The notes beneath the pieces are model-generated. The model worked only from the letters and a program-made list of their open reading frames with translations, ran no database searches and was not told the DNA's origin. This document shows positions 1-5,545 of a stretch of 7,402 nucleotides of DNA, in pieces. The stretch comes from Microcaldota archaeon. GTDB lineage: Archaea > Micrarchaeota > Micrarchaeia > Anstonellales > Bilamarchaeaceae. Where the stretch lies: assembly GCA_013331535.1 (NCBI GenBank), contig DUGF01000074.1, positions 9,380 through 16,781 on the forward strand, in the 5' to 3' direction. Position 1 is the stretch's first letter, and every line of letters begins with the position of its first letter. Made by a program: the position numbers and the translations under genes.

Positions 1-4
1 TAAT

Positions 5-1783
5 TCAACGATGCTGTTTATAGTAAAGAGATTCCACTTCTTCGCTCGTGGTTATCTCCTTCACGCTTTTATCTTCTCTAAGCGCGAGCAGACGCGGGAA
101 TCTCAGCGCATGTCCTTTCGTTTCCCCACCAATGTTGGCCTTCATTCCGCACGTATGTGTAGGTGATTTTGTGATTTCATCAAATGCGACCTCTGCAACA
201 TACTTCGGAACAACCCAGTAATCAGGCTTCTGCGCATCGTTGAATTCTAAATCTTTTGGAGGAGATTTTGTTTGGATTTTTTCAAGCATTTCCTTAAACT
301 GGCGCATTTCATCTTCTGAGAAACCGCTTCCTATTTTCGCAACAGTTTCAAGCTTTCCGCTTTTTGTATTCTGCACGGCTGCTAAAAGACCACCAAATTC
401 AAACTCCGCACGAGCGCCTTTTCCGAGATAATAACCAACGATGACCACGTCAATTGTATCAACTGCCTTGCCATAAGATTTCTTCAGTTTTATCCACGCG
501 AATTTGCGTTTTCCGGCGGCATAAGGAGAGTTTGGATCTTTTGCCATTATTCCTTCAAGCCCGGAATCCATGGAAGTGCGGAATAATTTTTCCAATGCGT
601 TCCCTGATTTTACGATTTTTCTTTCGCTGAGTTTCAGATTTTTTCCGCTCGGAAATATTTTTTCAAGAATTTTCCTGCGCTTTTCGTATGGCTCGGTTGT
701 AAGGTCTTTTCCGTCTAGATATAAAATGTCAAAGGCGAACAGATTGAGTGGAAATGCTTTTGCTGCATCTGAGATTCCATGCTTTCGCTTTCTCTGGATT
801 GTTTCCTGGAACGAGAGATACTTTTTCTTTTTTAATTTTCCGGTTCCGGTTTCTTCGTATGCCAATGCCTCTCCTTCGAAAATAATTGAATCGCACGCCA
901 ATTCCGTAACTGCTGAAACGATTTCCGGGAACATCGGAGTCATTTTTTCCAGTTTTCGGGAGTATAGTTCTACATTATTGCCTTTCTTGTGCACCTGAAG
1001 CCTGAACCCGTCAAATTTCATTTCCACTGAACAGATCGGGATTTTTTCAATGATTTCTTCTGGAGTGGAAAGCCGCTCTGCAAGTGCAGGCATTAATGGC
1101 TTGAACGGCTGAACAGAGAATTTTCTTATCTTATCCGGGTTTTCAAAGAAAACTGTTGCAACATGACCCATGTCAGCGCAAACACTATAGGCACGCTCCA
1201 ATTCCTCACGAAGAGATTTATCTCCGGTGCGGGAAACGGAAAGCGCATCGAGGATTGTCGGATCGCCAACACCCAACCTTAACTGTCCGGTTACAAATCT
1301 GACGATGAACCGTCCTCCGAGCGGTTCTGAATTATTTAAAAGTTCGGTAAGATATTTTATCTTCAATTCCTGTGAACCTGTGCCGCCGGTTTTCGCCATT
1401 TTCACGAATGCCGTATGAACATATATGACGTCCATCTCGGTTGATGAAAGTGCCTGTTGCCTTTTCTTTTTTAGAAGCTCTTCGGCAGTCAATCCCAAGT
1501 CTCCGGATTTCTTGTAGTTGGCTTCTACCTGCTCGCGCGAGTAACCGGCTGATGCAGCGATTGCCCTTATTGCAAACTGCTCTCCTAACCCAAGATCAAT
1601 TCCTTCGTATGGCGGTGCGAGAATTCCCTGAATCAGATAAACAAGACGGCTGATTTCGGATTTGTCCGCACGCTTGAACAATTCGGCGAGAATATCCGTC
1701 ATTTCAAGCCTTCCGGAACGTGATTCAATTTCCGAGAAAACGTTTGCAACATCTGAGAATTTGAGCATAATATCATTTGTCAT
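5..1783 (-). CDS. lig: ATP-dependent DNA ligase (archaeal/eukaryal type)
   Basis: Seals nicks in duplex DNA during replication and repair through a lysyl-adenylate intermediate. The 592-residue protein has the full nucleotidyltransferase motif set: motif I KFDG at 256-259 (K256 the adenylated lysine), motif III FEGEALAY at 302-309, motif IIIa FAFDILYLDG at 349-358, motif IV EGIMAKDPNSPY at 410-421, motif V FAWIKLKKSY at 428-437, and RFPR...REDK at 561-572 near the C-terminus as in archaeal ligases. Residues 1 to about 205 form the N-terminal DNA-binding domain, and the OB-fold follows motif V. The gene is complete and ends in TGA at 5-7. The start is uncertain: neither M1 (1781-1783) nor M6 (1766-1768) has a Shine-Dalgarno sequence, and the MLKFS start at M6 resembles archaeal ligase N-termini better. 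It is divergent from the 1834 gene. ATP is assumed as cofactor from the family; some archaeal members also use ADP or NAD. Confidence 0.96.
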   Translation of the reverse strand: MTNDIMLKFSDVANVFSEIESRSGRLEMTDILAELFKRADKSEISRLVYLIQGILAPPYEGIDLGLGEQFAIRAIAASAGYSREQVEANYKKSGDLGLTAEELLKKKRQQALSSTEMDVIYVHTAFVKMAKTGGTGSQELKIKYLTELLNNSEPLGGRFIVRFVTGQLRLGVGDPTILDALSVSRTGDKSLREELERAYSVCADMGHVATVFFENPDKIRKFSVQPFKPLMPALAERLSTPEEIIEKIPICSVEMKFDGFRLQVHKKGNNVELYSRKLEKMTPMFPEIVSAVTELACDSIIFEGEALAYEETGTGKLKKKKYLSFQETIQRKRKHGISDAAKAFPLNLFAFDILYLDGKDLTTEPYEKRRKILEKIFPSGKNLKLSERKIVKSGNALEKLFRTSMDSGLEGIMAKDPNSPYAAGKRKFAWIKLKKSYGKAVDTIDVVIVGYYLGKGARAEFEFGGLLAAVQNTKSGKLETVAKIGSGFSEDEMRQFKEMLEKIQTKSPPKDLEFNDAQKPDYWVVPKYVAEVAFDEITKSPTHTCGMKANIGGETKGHALRFPRLLALREDKSVKEITTSEEVESLYYKQHR

Positions 1784-1793
1784 TTCGGAGATA

Positions 1794-1805
1794 GGATTAA
1801 AATCT
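1794..1805. promoter_or_regulatory. AT-rich TATA-like element in the ligase/1834 divergent spacer
   Basis: The 50-bp spacer holds one AT-rich core, GATTAAAATC, which is nearly symmetrical. Read on the minus strand its centre (about 1800) predicts transcription starting near 1774, inside the annotated ligase start and just ahead of ATG M6. This would fit a leaderless ligase mRNA beginning at M6. Read on the plus strand it would start around 1825, too close to the 1834 ribosome binding site to be comfortable. The match to the archaeal TATA consensus is weak. Confidence 0.3.
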
Positions 1806-1823
1806 GTTTTGGTAAGAAGGAAT

Positions 1824-1829
1824 AGGTGA
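1824..1829 (+). promoter_or_regulatory. Ribosome binding site of the 133-residue orphan gene
   Basis: AGGTGA, a full match to the core of the archaeal anti-Shine-Dalgarno complement (GGAGGTGATC), sits 4 bases before the ATG at 1834. It is the best evidence that this otherwise unrecognised reading frame is translated, and it fixes its start. Confidence 0.8.
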
Positions 1830-1833
1830 GAAA

Positions 1834-2235
1834 ATGGGACCAGACGTAAATGACCAAAAAGCGCAAAGTGATGCTAAAAGTTTATTTACTGAATTTAAGC
1901 GCCAGATTGCCGGGGAAATGCCAGTAGAAGAACTAACTGTTCACGGACACAATAAAAACGCTGGGAAATTTTCAGAACTCGATTTCAAAAATAATGTTCA
2001 GAGGATACTCGGCGAGTATGGAAATATATCAGAGCATTACGCCATGCCAACTGCTTTTAACGCAAAAAAAGCAGCGAGTTTTAACGATGTCATGAATGCG
2101 ATAAACAACGGGAGGTATGAAAACCCGAGAACCCAGGCAGAAGCTACTGCGGCATATTTTATGAGAAACGTAAGAACATACTCTCAGGATTTAGCAGACA
2201 AAGAATCAACAAAATTAACTGCCGGCGGTCACTAA
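1834..2235 (+). CDS. Uncharacterised 133-residue soluble protein
   Basis: I do not recognise this protein. It has an ATG start with a perfect AGGTGA ribosome binding site 4 bases upstream, a TAA stop, and codon use like its neighbours, so it is very probably a real gene. The product is hydrophilic, rich in Asn, Ala, Lys and Glu, lacks cysteine, and has no signal peptide or membrane segment. Helix-favouring stretches are visible around residues 8-33, 45-61 and 101-127. A His-rich spot (VHGHNKN) lies at about 36-42. The gene is divergent from DNA ligase (50-bp spacer) and convergent with the translin-family gene, with which it shares 4 bases at the stop codons. No function can be assigned; a lineage-restricted gene is the simplest reading. 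Confidence 0.75.
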   Translation: MGPDVNDQKAQSDAKSLFTEFKRQIAGEMPVEELTVHGHNKNAGKFSELDFKNNVQRILGEYGNISEHYAMPTAFNAKKAASFNDVMNAINNGRYENPRTQAEATAAYFMRNVRTYSQDLADKESTKLTAGGH

Positions 2236-2783
2236 AGCAATTCTCCTCTCGCCTGCTCCAACTGTATCCTCGCAACATCCTGCTTTCTTCGGAATTCCGG
2301 CAGGACTGCATTTGAGAAACGAAGCGGAAGAAGCGCATCGTAAATATCCTCCATCATTTTGAAATAGGATTCCGCACCCTTCCGGTCTTTTCTTCTGAGC
2401 GATTCATACATTTCTCGCTTTAACTCTCCGGTTGCATCAAGAAGCCCTGTAAGGTATGCCTCCATTGGTGCGTTAAGGTCCTTGAATGAAAGGATTTTTC
2501 CGTCTTCAACCGCAGAAAACACGATTCTCGCCTCAACGTATTCCTGCATTATGTGGTTAACATGGCCAGGGAACTCGTCCTCGAATTTTTTTATTGCCGC
2601 AACTTCGTCTCCAGAAGCCTTCAGGAGCTTTTTTGCTTCATCAAATTCCCTTGAATGTATCGCCTTGATTGCATTTGAACAGAGCCGCACGATTTCCCTG
2701 CTCTTGGTCATGACCTTATCCAATTTTTCCTCTTTTTTCATTAATGAGGATTCTATTTCCGAAATACCTAAATCCAAACTCAA
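2232..2783 (-). CDS. Translin/TRAX-family protein, probable C3PO-like RNase
   Basis: This all-helical protein of 183 residues (from the chosen start) belongs to the translin family. Eukaryotic translin and TRAX form the C3PO endoribonuclease, and archaeal homologues form a homo-oligomeric RNase barrel. The family hallmark YLTGLLDATGELKRE is at about 110-124. Before it is EYVEA (about 81-85), which matches the TRAX motif carrying two catalytic glutamates. After it, IYDALL (about 147-152) carries an aspartate at the place of the third TRAX catalytic acid. The triad is assigned by memory alignment, not structure. The longest frame opens at a GTG at 2790-2792, but that GTG lies inside an AGGTGAT ribosome binding site; the TTG at 2781-2783 is correctly spaced from it and is preferred. 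M18 of the longest frame (MKKEEK) is a less likely start. The stop overlaps the stop of the convergent 1834 gene. Confidence 0.87.
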   Translation of the reverse strand: MSLDLGISEIESSLMKKEEKLDKVMTKSREIVRLCSNAIKAIHSREFDEAKKLLKASGDEVAAIKKFEDEFPGHVNHIMQEYVEARIVFSAVEDGKILSFKDLNAPMEAYLTGLLDATGELKREMYESLRRKDRKGAESYFKMMEDIYDALLPLRFSNAVLPEFRRKQDVARIQLEQARGELL

Positions 2784-2787
2784 ACAA

Positions 2788-2794
2788 ATCACCT
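2788..2794 (-). promoter_or_regulatory. Ribosome binding site that decides the translin start
   Basis: On the minus strand this reads AGGTGAT, a 7-base match to the archaeal Shine-Dalgarno consensus, followed by TTGT and then TTG (2783-2781). The spacing of 4-5 bases equals that of the 1834 gene. The GTG inside the motif opens the longest reading frame but cannot use the same bases as both ribosome site and start codon. Confidence 0.75.
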
Positions 2795-2828
2795 TATAAT
2801 CTAGTTTTTAAGTTTTGAGGTTTTTAAT
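2793..2828. promoter_or_regulatory. Divergent promoter region for translin and UMP kinase
   Basis: An AT-rich block carries two identical 8-bp elements GTTTTTAA (2804-2811 and 2820-2827), 16 bp apart, plus CTTATAATC at 2793-2801. On the minus strand the right-hand copy (TTAAAAAC, centre about 2824) would start translin transcription near 2798, leaving a short leader that contains its ribosome binding site. On the plus strand either CTTATAATC or the left GTTTTTAA copy would place the UMP kinase start near 2822-2834. Which element serves which gene is inference. Confidence 0.4.
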
Positions 2829-2862
2829 GGTATTGGAATTGTATCTGAACGGGGTGTGTATT

Positions 2863-3600
2863 GTGATTACGGTTCTTTCTGTTGGCGGAAGCCTCATAAA
2901 CAAGGAAAATGGAATCGATACGGAATTTTTGAAGGGGATCGCCAAGATTCTGAAGGCAGATGACAGGCAGTTCGGCATTGTTACTGGTGGTGGATGGACT
3001 GCAAGGCAGACGGCGAATTCAGTACGGGCAAAGGGCGGGAGTGAATTTGAGGCAGACGAAGAGGCAATAAAGGAAACATGGAAGAATGCAAAGCTGCTGG
3101 TTGATGCGCTTCGTGCTGCAAAGATTAATGTATATCCAAAAGTAGCAAAGGATTTTACCGAAGCTGGAAATGCAGCGAAACCCGGGAAATATAAAATAGT
3201 TGTGATGGGCGGGACTATTCCGGGAATAACTACAGATACGGATTCCGTTCTTCTTGCAGAAAAACTTGGCGCAAAGCGGCTCATAAATATAAGCAACGTT
3301 GACGCGATTTACGATTCAAATCCGAAAACAAACCCGAATGCAAGGAAATTTGACCGTATGACGTACGATGAGCTGATTGCACTGGCAAACAGTTCGGATA
3401 AAAGAACTGCAGGAACGAATTTTGTGTTTGATATGCTGGCATGCAAGCTTGCGGCAAGATCAAAAATAGAACTATTTTTCATTGGCGGACAGGAAGCGAA
3501 TGTATTGAACGAAATAAAGAATGCGATAGAAGGAACAAGAATAAAGGGGACTGTGGTTGGAGAGGCAAATTATAACCAAACGCCAGAAGCTAGCAGCTAG
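2863..3600 (+). CDS. pyrH: Archaeal-type uridylate (UMP) kinase
   Basis: Phosphorylates UMP to UDP with ATP, feeding UTP and CTP synthesis in the cytoplasm. It belongs to the amino-acid kinase fold. From the chosen GTG start (245 residues) the motifs are VGGSL at 7-11 (phosphate-binding), TGGGWTAR at 41-48, the diagnostic GGTIPGITTDTDSVLLAE at 116-133 (UMP kinase GGT-PG-TTD), NVDAIYDSNP at 145-154, and KGT at 228-230. The D-x-x-x-I-x-x-T-x-x-NA segment after the second glycine motif is present as DEEAIKETWKNA, a little divergent from the usual GI-ATR-NA. The reading frame extends upstream to a TTG at 2815 and an ATG at 2827, but the family begins right at the ITVLSVGGS strand. GTG 2863 has GGGGTG 6 bases ahead as a weak ribosome site. 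The gene is convergent with psmA. Length and motifs argue against a bacterial-type hexameric PyrH. Confidence 0.9.
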   Translation: MITVLSVGGSLINKENGIDTEFLKGIAKILKADDRQFGIVTGGGWTARQTANSVRAKGGSEFEADEEAIKETWKNAKLLVDALRAAKINVYPKVAKDFTEAGNAAKPGKYKIVVMGGTIPGITTDTDSVLLAEKLGAKRLINISNVDAIYDSNPKTNPNARKFDRMTYDELIALANSSDKRTAGTNFVFDMLACKLAARSKIELFFIGGQEANVLNEIKNAIEGTRIKGTVVGEANYNQTPEASS

Positions 3601-3619
3601 AAACCATTACCTAGAAGCT
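3592..3619. repeat. Imperfect inverted repeat in the pyrH/psmA convergent junction
   Basis: AGCAGCTAG (3592-3600) and CTAGAAGCT (3611-3619) form a 7-of-9 inverted repeat with a 10-base loop spanning the whole 20-bp spacer and the pyrH stop codon. It would fold in transcripts from either side. No T-rich run follows on either strand, so it is not a typical archaeal terminator; it may simply limit read-through. Confidence 0.4.
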
Positions 3620-3620
3620 A

Positions 3621-4328
3621 TTACTTCAAATACTTCGCCACATCCTTATCCGAAACAGCAATAGATTTCCTTGTCTTGACATCAATATAAGAAATATCCA
3701 CGTTTTCCGGGGACAGCTTTGCGTCAACTGATTTCCTCAGTGCGCTTATGCCCAACTCGATTGCATCTTCAACTGTGATGCTTTCTTTGTAATTTTTCTC
3801 TAAATATTCGTCAACTTCTTTTTTTCCGCTTCCGACCGAATCTGCAAGATAGCCAGTCATTGCACCACTTGGCTCTGCCTCGAAAAGACGCGGCTTGCTG
3901 TCAACGCCTGCAATAAGAAGAGAAACGCCAAACGGCCTGATGCCGCCATACTGGGTATAAACCTGCATAAGATCGCAGATACTTTTGGAGATTGATTCAA
4001 CATTCGCAGGTTCGTTATAGGTAATCCGATGTCTCTGCGCATCAACACGCGCCATATCAACAAGCCTTCTCGCATCCGCAATAAGTCCGCTTGCAGTAAC
4101 CGAAATATGAGAATCAATATCAAACACCTTGCGAAGGGAATCCGCAAGCGCGAGTTTTGAATGGGTTGCCTTATAAGCAACGAGAACGACCCCATCCTTT
4201 GCAACTATTCCGATTGCAGTTGCACCGCGTTTCACTGCCTCTTTTGCATATTCAACCTGAAACAGTCTTCCATCTGGACTGAAAACAGTAATTGCCCGAT
4301 CATAAGCCTGTGGGGATACTCCGTACAT
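3621..4328 (-). CDS. psmA: 20S proteasome alpha subunit
   Basis: Forms the outer heptameric rings of the cytosolic 20S proteasome, gating substrate entry and docking ATPase activators such as PAN or Cdc48-family rings. The 235-residue length is typical. The N-terminal proteasome-alpha signature runs from YDR (9-11) through AITVFSPDGRLFQVEYAKEA to VKRG (32-35). K67 in LRKVF matches the lysine in the pocket that binds activator HbYX tails. GLIADAR is at 81-87, GGIRPFGVSLLIAG at 128-141 and GSGKKEV near 166-172. It lacks the propeptide and catalytic Thr of beta subunits, as expected. The start is fixed by GAGGTGA 7 bases upstream. The beta subunit is not in this window. It is last in a co-oriented series after the thioredoxin fusion, lemA and htpX, but has its own promoter. 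Confidence 0.97.
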   Translation of the reverse strand: MYGVSPQAYDRAITVFSPDGRLFQVEYAKEAVKRGATAIGIVAKDGVVLVAYKATHSKLALADSLRKVFDIDSHISVTASGLIADARRLVDMARVDAQRHRITYNEPANVESISKSICDLMQVYTQYGGIRPFGVSLLIAGVDSKPRLFEAEPSGAMTGYLADSVGSGKKEVDEYLEKNYKESITVEDAIELGISALRKSVDAKLSPENVDISYIDVKTRKSIAVSDKDVAKYLK

Positions 4329-4334
4329 ATGGTT

Positions 4335-4340
4335 TCACCT
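4335..4340 (-). promoter_or_regulatory. Ribosome binding site of psmA
   Basis: The minus strand reads AGAGGTGA, with AGGTGA ending 6-7 bases before the ATG at 4326-4328. It supports the annotated start, which also matches the family N-terminus. Confidence 0.75.
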
Positions 4341-4361
4341 CTAAATTAGAATAACAAAATC

Positions 4362-4381
4362 CAGAGTCTTAGTTGATTCTG
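4362..4381. repeat. Inverted repeat at the psmA transcription start/leader
   Basis: CAGAGTC (4362-4368) and GATTCTG (4375-4381) form a 6-of-7 dyad with a 6-base spacer. It falls near the predicted psmA transcription start or in its leader, where a repressor could act. Short enough that chance is a real alternative. Confidence 0.3.
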
Positions 4382-4407
4382 AATATAACTTGAATTTGCA
4401 AAACAGG

Positions 4408-4415
4408 TATTTAAA
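4408..4415 (-). promoter_or_regulatory. TATA box of psmA, with an upstream CATTTAG tandem repeat
   Basis: The minus strand reads TTTAAATA, an exact archaeal TATA consensus, predicting a start near 4386 and a leader of about 55-60 bases. A second, weaker TATA-like TTATATTC lies at 4382-4389 and would give a leader of about 30 bases. Just upstream of the strong box, two perfect 7-bp copies of CATTTAG lie head to tail (4422-4435), where an activator or BRE-adjacent factor could bind. A strong promoter suits a highly expressed proteasome gene. Confidence 0.65.
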
Positions 4416-4453
4416 GCTTGGCATTTAGCATTTAGACGAGGATAATTGCGCGT

Positions 4454-5353
4454 TTACATTGCAGCAAGTCGCTTTATTCTCTCTTCAATCGGAGGATGTG
4501 TAGAGAATAAATGACCTAATTTTCCAGCAAACGGAGAGACTATATAGAGCGGAGCAGTTGCATCATTTGCAGTAGCAACTTTTGCAGCTTCTGGGGTCCC
4601 GCTTATTCTCTTAAGCGCACCGATCAACCCGTCAGGATAACGCGTAAGTTTTGCAGCATTTGCATCAGCAAGATGCTCGCGTTGTCTTGAAATCGCAAAA
4701 CGGATTAACTCTGCGAAAATTGGTGCGAGAATAATCAGAACAAGCGCAATGATTAAACCGATGGCGTTTCCCCCACCTCGCCTGCCAGAACCACCACGCC
4801 CCCCATACCAAAGCGATCTGCTTGCCATTTGAGAAAGAAGCGCAATGGCTCCAACCATAACAACTGCATAAAGCATGAACCGGATATCATAATTTGCAAT
4901 ATGGGAAATCTCGTGCGCAATTACTCCCTCGAGCTCATCCCGTTTAAGATTCTCGACGAGACCCCTTGTAACTGCAATATAGGAATTTTTCGGATCTTTA
5001 CCAGTTGCAAATGCATTCATTGCTGGATCATCAATAATATACACCTTCGGTGCAGGAATACCCGCTGCCGCGGCAAGTCCATCCACAGTATGATAAACAA
5101 ATGGATACTCATTACGTTCAAGCGGCCTTGCACCACTCATGGACAAAACGAAATTTGCTCCCTGAAAATAGGCAAATCCCATGTAAAGTAGCACTGCGAA
5201 TAAAGAAATCACAAAGCCAAGATCTCCTAAGCCCAACACCTCGGAAAACGCCCACCCTACTGCCATCAACAGGGCAAATGAGAACACAAGAAGAATAAGG
5301 GAGTTGCGCTTGTTCGCTTCGATGGCATCAAAGAAACTAACTTTTTGTTCCAT
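4454..5353 (-). CDS. htpX: HtpX-family membrane zinc metalloprotease (M48)
   Basis: Integral-membrane peptidase that degrades misfolded or damaged membrane proteins. Numbered from the chosen ATG (299 residues), the zinc site is HEISH at 147-151 with the third ligand E226 in SRQREHLADANAAKL. Hydrophobic segments lie at about 18-38, 46-64, 161-177 and 198-219, so the active site faces the cytoplasm in the usual HtpX arrangement. A Gly/Arg-rich loop (about 184-195) separates the last two segments. The C-terminus FSTHPPIEERIKRL is the M48 signature ending. The N-terminus FFDAIEANKRNS matches the Gram-positive/archaeal HtpX type. A TTG 12 bases upstream (5363-5365) opens the longest frame, but it directly abuts GGGG with no room for a ribosome site, so the ATG at 5351-5353 is preferred. 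It lies downstream of lemA, a common pairing, yet has its own promoter. Confidence 0.95.
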   Translation of the reverse strand: MEQKVSFFDAIEANKRNSLILLVFSFALLMAVGWAFSEVLGLGDLGFVISLFAVLLYMGFAYFQGANFVLSMSGARPLERNEYPFVYHTVDGLAAAAGIPAPKVYIIDDPAMNAFATGKDPKNSYIAVTRGLVENLKRDELEGVIAHEISHIANYDIRFMLYAVVMVGAIALLSQMASRSLWYGGRGGSGRRGGGNAIGLIIALVLIILAPIFAELIRFAISRQREHLADANAAKLTRYPDGLIGALKRISGTPEAAKVATANDATAPLYIVSPFAGKLGHLFSTHPPIEERIKRLAAM

Positions 5354-5398
5354 ATCAACATACAACCCCGGTCGATTAATGACAAAGCGGAAAATCTG

Positions 5399-5439
5399 AT
5401 AAAAATTTCACCAGTATTCTTACCTATCGAAATTTTTAT
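5399..5439. repeat. 11-bp inverted repeat spanning the htpX core promoter
   Basis: ATAAAAATTTC (5399-5409) and its exact reverse complement GAAATTTTTAT (5429-5439) flank a 19-base spacer. The right arm contains the htpX TATA box; the left arm is a second, oppositely oriented TATA-like element just downstream of the predicted start. It may be an operator or a pair of opposed TBP sites. A transcript starting near 5411 would not contain both arms, so RNA folding is less likely. Confidence 0.6.
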
Positions 5440-5440
5440 A
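5433..5440 (-). promoter_or_regulatory. TATA box of htpX
   Basis: The minus strand reads TATAAAAA, a good archaeal TATA box. It predicts a transcription start near 5411 and a leader of about 55-60 bases before the ATG at 5353. Its presence, with a T-rich tract between it and lemA, says htpX is transcribed at least partly independently of lemA. Confidence 0.6.
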
Positions 5441-5445
5441 CTGTC

Positions 5446-5463
5446 GGAAACCCGTGGGTTTCC
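5446..5463. promoter_or_regulatory. Perfect 8-bp palindrome upstream of the htpX TATA box (candidate operator)
   Basis: GGAAACCC and GGGTTTCC are exact complements separated by two bases. The site ends 6 bp upstream of the htpX TATA box, overlapping where a BRE would lie. This position suits a dimeric transcription factor. No T-run follows on either strand in the transcription direction, so it is not an intrinsic terminator. Confidence 0.5.
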
Positions 5464-5466
5464 TCC

Positions 5467-5515
5467 AAAAATAAATAAAATAAAAAAACAATGATGAAAT
5501 TGAACCAGACGGTTC
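5467..5515 (-). terminator. Probable lemA terminator: short hairpin then T-rich tract
   Basis: About 30 bases after the lemA stop, the minus strand carries GAACC-GTCT-GGTTC (5515-5502), then a 13-base linker, then a 22-base run of only T and A with runs of 3 to 7 T (5488-5467). Archaeal RNA polymerase terminates on T-rich tracts, with or without a hairpin, so the T tract is the more meaningful part. Confidence 0.55.
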
Positions 5516-5535
5516 TACGTTCCGGACGGTTCTGC
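5502..5535. repeat. Tandem 17-bp imperfect direct repeat downstream of lemA
   Basis: Two adjacent 17-bp units match at 13 of 17 positions and share an exact GACGGTTCT core (5508-5516 and 5525-5533). The left unit also contains the GAACC/GGTTC dyad. It lies in the lemA 3' untranslated region, just before the T-rich tract. Its role is unknown. Confidence 0.5.
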
Positions 5536-5545
5536 TTTGCGCACC

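Noticed and set aside
570..998. Plus-strand 142-codon open frame opposite DNA ligase
   Set aside because: It lies wholly antisense to a ligase with all catalytic motifs, has no ribosome site I can see, and its Phe/Ser/Arg-rich product looks like the complement of a Lys/Glu-rich gene.
2808..3296. Minus-strand 162-codon open frame opposite UMP kinase
   Set aside because: Shadow of pyrH: the Ser/Phe/Ala-rich translation is the complement of conserved kinase motifs, and no family is recognisable.
3857..4204. Minus-strand 115-codon frame inside psmA
   Set aside because: Same strand, different frame from an intact proteasome alpha subunit; no ribosome site or family resemblance.
5446..5463. The GGAAACCC palindrome as an intrinsic terminator for lemA
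   Set aside because: On the lemA strand the T-rich tract comes before, not after, the palindrome; on the other strand the tract is A-rich. An operator fits better.
5491..5497. ATGATGA resembling the C box of a C/D guide RNA
   Set aside because: No CTGA D box or C'/D' pair follows at suitable spacing, and the terminal stem is missing; a single 7-base match is expected by chance.
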